Source: Deltaproteobacteria bacterium
GTDB lineage: Bacteria; Desulfobacterota; Desulfobacteria; Desulfobacterales; Desulfatirhabdiaceae
DNA length: 5,120 nucleotides
NCBI GenBank assembly: GCA_026388755.1
Contig: JAPLJE010000102.1
Span: forward strand, 1-5,120
Reading direction: 5' to 3'
A program made the translations under genes and the position numbers. This document shows positions 1 through 5,120 of this stretch, piece after piece (the first letter of the stretch is position 1; each line of letters begins with the position of its first letter). A model generated the notes under the pieces. That model saw only the letters and a program-made list of their open reading frames with translations. It searched no databases and was not told the DNA's origin.

Positions 1-1
1 G

Positions 2-1030
2 ATGAGAACAAAAGATAAAATCATTTTGAAAAATGTTTTGGGGATTCTTCTTTTGGCCGTCATGGTTTTAACTGCATCATGCCAAAAAACGGAGAAGTCT
101 ATCGGCCTGAAGGAAAAGGTAACCATCGGGGTTGGATCTGGAGGTTTATTTTTGCCTTTCATTATTGCCCGGGAGAATGGTTTTTTCCAGGAAGAAGGTC
201 TTGATGCAACGATTCGGATTTACCCTTCGGGCAAAAAGGCGATGGAAGCCATGTTTGCGGGAGAGGTGGACATCGCAACCGTTGCAGACACGCCAATCGT
301 AATGACCAGCTTTATGCGCGACGATTTCTCCGTCTTTGCCACATTTGCCCACAGTTATGACGACTGTAAGGTGATCGGCAGAAAAGACAGGGGGGTCAGC
401 AAGCCTGAAGACCTGAAAGGCAAGAAAATTGGAATCGCATCCGGGACGGCAGCCCTTTTCTTTGCGCATATCTATCTTGCCGAACACGGGGTTGACCCCT
501 CTGCGGTAAAAATGGTTGATTTTGCGCCAGCAGATGTGCTCGGTGTATTGGAAGAGGGCAAGGTTGACGCCATCGTGATATATGAGCCCTATGCATCTAT
601 GGCGATGAAGGCATTACCCGGCACGGCCGTAAGAATGCCGGTAAGCGATCTTTACAAACAGACATTTACCCTTGCGGTCATGAAAAGTTACACAAAGGAA
701 CATTCCGGGTTACTGAAAAAGTTTCTGAAAGCTGTTGACAGGGCGATCACATTCGTAAGCCAAAACAGGAATGAATCCATTGCCGTCATGACCAAAAACT
801 TGACGCTGCAAGAAAAATCTCTTGTTTCGTTCCAAGACGATCTTGTGTTCGAGCTTTCTCTGGGACATTCACTGCTCACCATGCTCGAAGACCAGGCCCG
901 ATGGGCAATGAAAAATGGTTACTCAAACAAGACAAAAATACCCAATTATCTTGATTATTTATATCTGGATGCGATGAAGGCGGTCAAGCCCAAATCCGTT
1001 ACCATTATCAAAATAGGCAGCAACCCATGA
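2..1030 (+). CDS. Lipoprotein substrate-binding protein, NMT1/SsuA/TauA-like (ABC-transporter type)
   Basis: A 342-residue periplasmic binding protein, probably anchored to a membrane by a lipid. Residues 1-26 form a lipoprotein signal peptide: basic start (MRTKDK), hydrophobic core at about 8-23, then 'LTASC' with Cys27 as the lipidation site. Thr at -3 is less usual than Leu but fits the broad lipobox rule. The mature part has hallmarks of the nitrate/sulfonate/thiamine-precursor binding family: 'FLPFIIARENGFF' (50-62), 'GLDAT', 'AMFAGEVDIATV' (83-94), 'DLKGKKIGI' (137-145) and 'GKVDAIVIYEPYA' (186-198). Its length is normal for the family. The ligand cannot be told from sequence. The start at base 2 is accepted because it yields a complete signal peptide, although only one upstream base is visible, so its RBS and promoter are unseen. 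No permease or ATPase gene follows. Instead the stop overlaps the start of a sensor kinase by four bases, which suggests a role as a ligand receptor for that kinase (inference). Confidence 0.9.
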   Translation: MRTKDKIILKNVLGILLLAVMVLTASCQKTEKSIGLKEKVTIGVGSGGLFLPFIIARENGFFQEEGLDATIRIYPSGKKAMEAMFAGEVDIATVADTPIVMTSFMRDDFSVFATFAHSYDDCKVIGRKDRGVSKPEDLKGKKIGIASGTAALFFAHIYLAEHGVDPSAVKMVDFAPADVLGVLEEGKVDAIVIYEPYASMAMKALPGTAVRMPVSDLYKQTFTLAVMKSYTKEHSGLLKKFLKAVDRAITFVSQNRNESIAVMTKNLTLQEKSLVSFQDDLVFELSLGHSLLTMLEDQARWAMKNGYSNKTKIPNYLDYLYLDAMKAVKPKSVTIIKIGSNP

Positions 1031-2991
1031 AAATCAAAACGAAGCTGCAATTGATCATCATCGTAAACCTTCTGCTCCTTGCCGGCATTGTATCCATGAA
1101 CCTGCTGTGGCAAAAACAGGCCGCATGGTTATCCGAGCGGCAGTCTTTGATCACGGAGTTGAATCTGGCCCTCTTCAGACGGGTCCAATTAAGAGAAGAG
1201 TATTTTCTCTACGGATCAGGCCGCTCGGAAGAACAGTTCCTGCTTATCTGCAAAGAGATTGACGGACGTCTGGAAAGCATATGGAGGACCTTCACCGATC
1301 CGGAAGATCGGATTTCTTTAAACAACATGACCGGCGCTCATAAGAAAATTGTCGATTTATTTAATCTTATGGTCAGGATAGACAAAGCCGACACAGTCCA
1401 TACAGCGGTAACGCAATCGTTACGGGAAAGGATCATCATTCAGATGCTGGTGAATGCTAACGACATGTATTGCGAAGGGTTGAACCTGCTGAAAGGGGTC
1501 AAGGCAAAGACAGTCCATCAGAGCGATCTTTTCTGCCTGTACAGCAATATCACCTTTGGATTGCTGACCTTATTCATCGGATCCTTTGCTTTGATTGTTA
1601 TCCGCAGAGTTACATATCCCCTGACAATGCTTCATAAAGGGACGGAGATTATCGCAGAGGGGAATCTGGATTACAAAACCAATATCAGAACCCCTGACGA
1701 GATCGGCCAGTTATCCACTGCCTTTGACGCCATGACTGAAAATCTGAAAAAGATCACCGTTTCACGGGATGATCTCAACAAAGAGGTTGAAATGCGCAAA
1801 CTGGCAGAGAAAGAACGACTTGGTTTTCAGCAACAGCTCCAGCAACTCCAAAAAGTTGAAAGCCTGAACCGTATGGCAGGCGCTATCGCCCACCATTTTA
1901 ACAACCTGCTCGGAGCAGTGATGGGAAACCTGGAACTGGCCGGTATGAAATTACCCCCAGGATCCGCTGCGACTGAAACCCTGACCGAGGCTATGAAGGC
2001 TTCCCAAAGAGCGGCTGAAGTGAGCAGGCTGATGTTGACCTACCTTGGACAAACGCCTGGCAAACATGAACTGCTGGATCTATCCGAGAACTGCCGCTTG
2101 GACTTATCTATGCTTCGGGCCCTTATTCCGAACAAAGTGATAGTGGAGTCCGAGTTCCTCTCACCTGGGCCAACTATCCGAGCGAACGCGAACCAGATGC
2201 AACAGGTTCTTTCCAACCTGGTTACTAATGCCTGGGAGTCCATTTCCGACAATCGGGGTACTATTAGATTGACTGTCAAAACAGTTTCGCCTGCGGAAAT
2301 CCCCGTATTGCATCGCTTCCCTATCGGCTGGCAGCCGCTTAACACACCATACGCCTGTCTGGAAGTAACGGATACCGGCAGCGGAATTCAGGATAGAGAT
2401 GTCGAGAAGATCTTCGATCCGTTTTTCACCACAAAGTTCACCGGCCGGGGCTTGGGGTTGCCAGTTGTACAGGGGATTGTTGGAGCACACGGCGGGGGAG
2501 TTACGGTGGAAAGCGAACCGGGCCGGGGGAGCGTCTTCCGCGTCTTTTTCCCGTTATCTGCTGAAGAAGTCCATCGTCAGCCTGACAAATCGATCCAGTC
2601 TCCGGAAATACAAGGGGGCGGCACAGTGCTTTTGATTGAAGATGAGGAGCAAGTGCGCAGAATGGCCAAGAAGATGCTCGCTCACCTGGGATATACGGTA
2701 CTTGAAGCAAAAGATGGTGCTGAAGCTGTGGAGATATTTCAACAACACCAGGATAAAATCCACATTGTTCTTTCCGATTTGACCATGCCACGGATGAACG
2801 GATGGGAAACACTAACTGCCCTGCGTAACCTGTCGCCGGATATCCCGGTGATCCTGTCCAGCGGCTATGATGAAGCTCAGGTTATGGCCGGCGAACATAC
2901 AGAACAGCCCAATGCTTTCCTGGGAAAGCCATATCTGCTTAAGGAACTTAAGGATACCATCTGCCATACTCTGGCGGACAAGAAAAAATAG
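1027..2991 (+). CDS. Membrane hybrid sensor histidine kinase (TM-periplasmic-TM-HAMP-HisKA-HATPase-receiver)
   Basis: A 654-residue inner-membrane kinase that autophosphorylates on His and passes phosphate to its own receiver. Order: TM1 (8-28); a helical periplasmic domain of about 140 residues (29-170) that looks like a four-helix bundle; TM2 (171-192); HAMP (193-245, with 'DEIG' at 224-227); a Gln-rich coiled coil (246-278); H-box 'AIAHHFNNLL' (286-295) with His289 as the likely phosphoacceptor; N-box 'NLVTNAWE' (397-404); G1 'DTGSG' (449-453); F-box 'FDPFFTTK' (463-470); G2 'GRGLGL' (473-478). The C-terminal receiver (533-650) has the acidic pair Glu538/Asp539, phosphoacceptor Asp584 in 'LSDLTMP', Ser611 and Lys634 in 'GKP'. 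All catalytic boxes are intact. No Hpt or DNA-binding domain follows, so output must pass to a partner not visible here. The ATG overlaps the upstream stop (ATGA) and has only a weak AGG at 1015-1017, so translation probably depends on coupling to the binding-protein gene. The signal sensed is unknown. Confidence 0.95.
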   Translation: MKIKTKLQLIIIVNLLLLAGIVSMNLLWQKQAAWLSERQSLITELNLALFRRVQLREEYFLYGSGRSEEQFLLICKEIDGRLESIWRTFTDPEDRISLNNMTGAHKKIVDLFNLMVRIDKADTVHTAVTQSLRERIIIQMLVNANDMYCEGLNLLKGVKAKTVHQSDLFCLYSNITFGLLTLFIGSFALIVIRRVTYPLTMLHKGTEIIAEGNLDYKTNIRTPDEIGQLSTAFDAMTENLKKITVSRDDLNKEVEMRKLAEKERLGFQQQLQQLQKVESLNRMAGAIAHHFNNLLGAVMGNLELAGMKLPPGSAATETLTEAMKASQRAAEVSRLMLTYLGQTPGKHELLDLSENCRLDLSMLRALIPNKVIVESEFLSPGPTIRANANQMQQVLSNLVTNAWESISDNRGTIRLTVKTVSPAEIPVLHRFPIGWQPLNTPYACLEVTDTGSGIQDRDVEKIFDPFFTTKFTGRGLGLPVVQGIVGAHGGGVTVESEPGRGSVFRVFFPLSAEEVHRQPDKSIQSPEIQGGGTVLLIEDEEQVRRMAKKMLAHLGYTVLEAKDGAEAVEIFQQHQDKIHIVLSDLTMPRMNGWETLTALRNLSPDIPVILSSGYDEAQVMAGEHTEQPNAFLGKPYLLKELKDTICHTLADKKK

Positions 2992-3113
2992 GTTCTCTTT
3001 CTGTAAATATACGTCAACGAAATTCTGGTGAAAGATACTTTCGAAAGGTGCAATTAATCTTAACTCCAACTGAATATGATTTGTGTTTTTTAGTGGTGTT
3101 CCTCCAGTAAAAG

Positions 3114-3119
3114 TATAAT
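3114..3119 (+). promoter_or_regulatory. Possible sigma-70 -10 box (TATAAT)
   Basis: This is a perfect TATAAT in an AT-rich stretch upstream of the second sensor. No good -35 hexamer lies 16-18 bases before it (the bases there read roughly TTAGTGG), and there is no extended TG motif. If used, it would give a leader of about 100 bases before the ATG at 3230. It may be chance in AT-rich sequence. Confidence 0.25.
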
Positions 3120-3139
3120 ATTATAAACGTCATCCCCTT

Positions 3140-3169
3140 ACCTTCCCAATGGACAGAAGGGAGGTTTTT
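3140..3169 (+). terminator. Candidate rho-independent terminator or leader hairpin
   Basis: ACCTTCCC (3140-3147) can pair with GGGAGGT (3159-3165), giving seven pairs with one bulged T, an 11-base loop, and a run of five T (3165-3169) that overlaps the end of the stem. It lies about 150 bases after the kinase stop and 60 bases before the chosen start of the next gene, so it could end the upstream operon. If the TATAAT at 3114 is a real promoter, it would instead act in the leader of the next gene. The bulge, short stem and short T-run keep confidence low. Confidence 0.35.
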
Positions 3170-3213
3170 CGCTTCAAATATCTTCCATTAACCGATTATA
3201 TGGGTCAGCACCC

Positions 3214-3219
3214 AGGAAG
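3214..3219 (+). promoter_or_regulatory. Ribosome-binding site that decides the start at 3230
   Basis: AGGAAG lies 10 bases before the ATG at 3230. That ATG opens directly into a classic signal peptide (MKRKSALLLIILLLATP). The longer in-frame choices at 3149 and 3200 have no purine-rich site at a suitable distance. They would also put a 27- or 10-residue polar extension ahead of the signal peptide, and the ATG at 3149 sits in the loop of the hairpin at 3140-3169. The start at 3230 is therefore preferred. Confidence 0.65.
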
Positions 3220-3229
3220 TTTGGATTTT

Positions 3230-4363
3230 ATGAAACGAAAATCTGCTCTGTTATTGATCATACTTCTCCTGGCTACACCTGTGGTTGCCGAGGAGCAGCA
3301 ACCCAAAGACACGCTTGTTATTGCGAACAGCTCTGATTTTGAACCGTTCACATTCTTGAACGCAGAAGGCGAGCCTGCGGGCATGTTTGTGGATATTTGG
3401 CGATTATGGGCTCAAAAAACCGGCAAACAGATTGAATTTCTCTCATCAGACTGGAATACTTCCTTTGAAAACTTGAAAAATCAGAAAGCCGATATTCACT
3501 CGGGATTCTTGTATACACCGGAACATTTTGAGTGGATGAGCAGTTCTCAGCCTATTTATGAATCCGGGGTCAGCCTGTTCTACCTGTTGAAACAGGGATA
3601 TTCCGACATCATGGAACTTTCAGGGCAAACCATTGCCGCACTCCGCGGATCACAATTGGAACAGTTTTTGATAAAAAACTATCCGGACATCCGGGTTTTA
3701 GCCTGCGATACCAGAGAAGAACTTATCAAGGTTTCCCGAGAAGGAAAAACAAAGGGATTTATCGCCATTTCTCAAGTAGGACAATCTGTTATTGACCGCA
3801 TGGGGTTAACCGGTGAGTTTGAAATGAATGATAAGCATCTGTACAGTGAAAAATTTTGTACAGGTGTTCTTAAGAAAAATACGGAACTCCTTGCCCTTGT
3901 CGATAAGGGTTTTAACGACATATCCTATCAAGAACTGTCTGAAATTGAATCCCGATGGATACAGAATCCGACGCAACGATACTATTACAAACTCGCAAAC
4001 ATTATCCGGCTGACTCCTGAAGAAGACGCCTGGCTGAAAAACCACAAAACCATCCGCGTCGGGATGTCCCCCGTCATTCCTCCGTTGAAATTCTCTGATA
4101 AGGGCGTCATCAAAGGCATCGAACCTGACTATCTGAACCTTTTGTCCGAATTGACGGGCATACAATTTGAATACGTTATCTGTGATTTCCCAGTGATGGA
4201 TGCAAAGGTAAAAGCCGGCGAGATAGATATTCAAACAGGTCATCGTTGTCCGGGCGGATACCCCGTTTATGAGTGGAATCGGTGCACTGAAAGGAAAAAA
4301 AGTCGCCACTGTAAAAGGAGTGAAACTCTACGACAAACTACTCAGCCCCTATCCCGATATTGA
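3230..4363 (+). CDS. 5' fragment: signal peptide, complete SBP_bac_3 domain and half of a second one
   Basis: As read, this encodes 377 residues. Residues 1-20 are a Sec signal peptide ending 'PVVA'. Residues 27-247 form a full bacterial family 3 solute-binding domain: 'FEPFTFLNAEGEPAGMFVDI' (37-56), 'KADIHSGFLYTPEHFEWM' (86-103), 'LSGQTIAALRGS' (130-141), ending 'ISYQELSEIESRWI' (231-244). A linker 'LTPEEDAWLKNH' (261-272), typical of tandem SBP sensors, leads to domain 2: 'IRVGMSPVIPPLKFSD', then 'GIEPDYLNLLSELTG' and 'KAGEIDIQTG' (328-337). From residue 338 the sequence stops resembling the family. The last 40 residues are basic, with three Cys ('HRCPGGYP', 'RHCKRSE'), which is typical of out-of-frame translation. 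If made, the product would be an exported soluble protein with one intact binding domain. An alternative start at 3149 gives 404 residues. Confidence 0.75.
   Translation: MKRKSALLLIILLLATPVVAEEQQPKDTLVIANSSDFEPFTFLNAEGEPAGMFVDIWRLWAQKTGKQIEFLSSDWNTSFENLKNQKADIHSGFLYTPEHFEWMSSSQPIYESGVSLFYLLKQGYSDIMELSGQTIAALRGSQLEQFLIKNYPDIRVLACDTREELIKVSREGKTKGFIAISQVGQSVIDRMGLTGEFEMNDKHLYSEKFCTGVLKKNTELLALVDKGFNDISYQELSEIESRWIQNPTQRYYYKLANIIRLTPEEDAWLKNHKTIRVGMSPVIPPLKFSDKGVIKGIEPDYLNLLSELTGIQFEYVICDFPVMDAKVKAGEIDIQTGHRCPGGYPVYEWNRCTERKKSRHCKRSETLRQTTQPLSRY
4236..4245 (+). other. Deletion/frameshift junction within the second SBP domain
   Basis: Frame 1 gives 'EIDIQTG' up to 4240. The other frame gives 'VIVVRADTPF' from 4239. 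Both are good family matches, so the switch is placed to within a few bases. A bare +1 change would not restore the usual length, because the loop, helix and strand normally lying between these motifs are absent. The missing length must be 3k+2 bases, for example 62-74. No direct repeat can be seen flanking the junction, since only one copy would survive a deletion. Confidence 0.7.
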
Positions 4364-5120
4364 AGCGGTTCCTTTTGACACCATGGATGAGACATTCAAG
4401 GCGGTGTCTGAATCCAAAGCCGACGCCTTGATTTCAAGGACATATATCGCCGGCTATGTTATGCAGAACTATCCGACTCTCAAAATAGCCGGTATTGTCG
4501 ATCTCCCCCCTGATCCCTATCTTTATGCCGTTCGTAAGGATTACCCCGAACTGATCGATATTCTGAACAAAGCCATCGCATCCATTACCCCAGACAGGAA
4601 AGATGCAATTGTCCAGAAATGGTTCAATGTTCGGATTGAATACCGTCCGAACTGGTTTGAGATACTGAAATGGGCGTTTGTAATCGGAGGTGCTTTCACT
4701 CTTCTGCTGGGTCTTTCTCTTTTATGGAACAGACGGTTGGCAAGAGAAATTGATAAACGCAAGCGGGCAGAGAAGGAGCAGCGAAAGATCACCGAACGTC
4801 TGTCTCTTGCGTGTCGTGCAGGCGGTATAGGCATTTGGGAATTTGATACCATCAATAACAATCTGATCTGGGATGACCAGATGTTTAGTCTTTACGGCAT
4901 CACGCCTGATAAGTTCAGCGGCACTTATGAAGCCTGGGTTGCAGGAGTTCATCCTGGTGACCTGCAGAAAAGTGAGGAGGAACTTCAGATGGCAATACGG
5001 GGAGAAAAAGACTTCGACACCGAGTTTCGGGTTGTCTGGCCCGACGGTACAATCCATAGCATCTGTGCTCTTGCCAGTGTGCAGAGAGATTCCTTAGGCC
5101 ATGCCATTAACTTAATCGGT
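4239..5120 (+). CDS. 3' fragment: end of second SBP domain, TM helix and PAS domain (partial, open at window end)
   Basis: An uninterrupted 294-codon frame runs to the last base with no stop. A stop in this frame at 4224-4226 precedes it. Fragment residues 1-133 continue the second SBP domain: 'VIVVRADTPFMSGIGALKGK' (1-20), 'VATVKG', 'KADALISRTYIAGYVMQNYP' (60-79), 'LYAVRKDYPEL' (95-105), and the closing 'IVQKWFNVRIEY' (124-135). A single TM helix follows (about 142-163), then a charged linker 'AREIDKRKRAEKEQRK' (168-183). A PAS_3-type fold follows from about 186: 'AGGIGIWEFD', 'IWDDQMFSLYGI', 'WVAGVHPGDL', 'DFDTEFRVVWPDGTIHSI'. The first usable in-frame ATG is at 4269, with no clear RBS and no signal peptide after it, so independent expression is unlikely. 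The output domain (kinase or diguanylate cyclase) is not visible. Confidence 0.75.

Larger units (their letters stand above)
2992..3229 (+). other. Intergenic region between the kinase and the second sensor
   Basis: This stretch of about 240 bases is AT-rich compared with the flanking genes and holds no convincing gene. It contains a TATAAT box near 3114, a hairpin with a T-run at 3140-3169, and the ribosome-binding site of the next gene near 3214. The 10-base palindrome CTTTCGAAAG at 3038-3047 has no loop or T-run, so it is not a terminator; it could be a protein site, but only one copy is present. A T6 run at 3086-3091 lacks a GC-rich stem in front. The gap separates the third gene from the two-gene operon upstream. 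Confidence 0.7.
3230..5120 (+). pseudogene. Frameshifted double-SBP / PAS membrane sensor (runs off the window end)
   Basis: This is one ancestral gene split over two frames. Joined, it reads: signal peptide, SBP_bac_3 domain 1, SBP_bac_3 domain 2, one TM helix, short linker, PAS domain. In known relatives this layout (BvgS/EvgS-like periplasm, cytosolic PAS) leads to a histidine kinase or a GGDEF domain, which here would lie past base 5120. The break is inside the second SBP domain at about 4238-4242. Upstream codons start at positions equal to 2 mod 3 and downstream codons at 0 mod 3. The join also lacks the family segment usually reading like 'TPER...FT.PY...P', about 20-25 residues. A single deletion of 3k+2 bases accounts for both. 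Without repair, no membrane-linked sensing protein can be made, because the signal peptide and binding domain are cut off from the TM and PAS parts. A sequencing or assembly error remains possible, because both halves look well conserved and show no other stops. Confidence 0.8.

Noticed and set aside
2040..2812. Several minus-strand and +2-frame open frames over the kinase ATPase and receiver regions
   Set aside because: They overlap intact N, G1, F and G2 boxes and the receiver motifs of the kinase in the proper frame. Their translations are low-complexity or basic and recognisable as nothing.
3038..3047. Palindrome CTTTCGAAAG as terminator or operator
   Set aside because: It has no loop and no T-run, and no second copy was seen, so a function cannot be supported.
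4295..4301. A7 run as a programmed or transcriptional slippage site that would rescue the split sensor
   Set aside because: The family-like sequence of the downstream frame starts at about 4239 ('VIVVRADTPFMSGIG'), more than 50 bases before the A-run. Slipping there would leave nonsense residues in between, and the missing 20-25 residues would still be absent.
3806..4309. Minus-strand open frame of 167 codons opposite the SBP domains
   Set aside because: It lies antisense to a region with clear SBP_bac_3 motifs, has no recognisable domain and no RBS, and looks like a shadow of the real frame.
4541..5097. Open frames on both strands over the TM/PAS region (4541-4861 -, 4722-5057 -, 4873-5097 +)
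   Set aside because: The frame with codon starts at 0 mod 3 gives an SBP end, TM helix and PAS domain through this whole region, so the others are shadows.
1..5120. CRISPR array, insertion sequence, tRNA/rRNA, phage or defence genes
   Set aside because: No spaced direct repeats, terminal inverted repeats, transposase motifs, RNA gene signatures or defence domains were seen. The window is explained by signal-transduction genes.

Overview
The window holds bacterial, protein-dense sensory DNA, all read from the + strand. Its theme is periplasmic binding proteins used for signalling. The style of the proteins suggests a Gram-negative bacterium, and the Desulfobacterota (former Deltaproteobacteria) are my best guess. 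The clues are a Hpt-less hybrid kinase with an 'IAHHFNNLL' H-box, a lipoprotein binding protein of the NMT1/SsuA type, and a large double-SBP/PAS membrane sensor. There is no rRNA, tRNA or marker gene here, so this placement is an inference with low to moderate confidence.

Layout: (1) 2-1030, a lipoprotein substrate-binding protein of the nitrate/sulfonate/NMT1 class. (2) 1027-2991, a membrane hybrid histidine kinase (TM, periplasmic helical domain, TM, HAMP, HisKA-type H-box, HATPase, receiver). It overlaps gene 1 by four bases (ATGA), so the two are almost certainly co-transcribed and translationally coupled. (3) 2992-3229, a non-coding gap holding a weak promoter-like TATAAT and a hairpin followed by a T-run. 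(4) 3230 to the window end, a second membrane sensor: signal peptide, two tandem SBP_bac_3 domains, one TM helix and a PAS domain. Its output domain lies beyond the window.

The third locus is broken. The reading frame changes inside the second SBP domain at about 4238-4242. About 20-25 residues expected in that family are also missing there, so a single internal deletion of 3k+2 bases explains both defects. The 5' part runs out of frame for 40 codons to a stop at 4361-4363. The 3' part is an uninterrupted 294-codon open frame from 4239 to the last base. It is either a real pseudogene or an assembly/sequencing error.

Working model: the lipoprotein SBP captures a small ligand in the periplasm and may report it to the adjacent kinase, since no ABC permease or ATPase is present in the window. 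The second sensor would, if intact, sense its own ligand through fused SBP domains. I found no convincing novel system, mobile element, CRISPR array or RNA gene.
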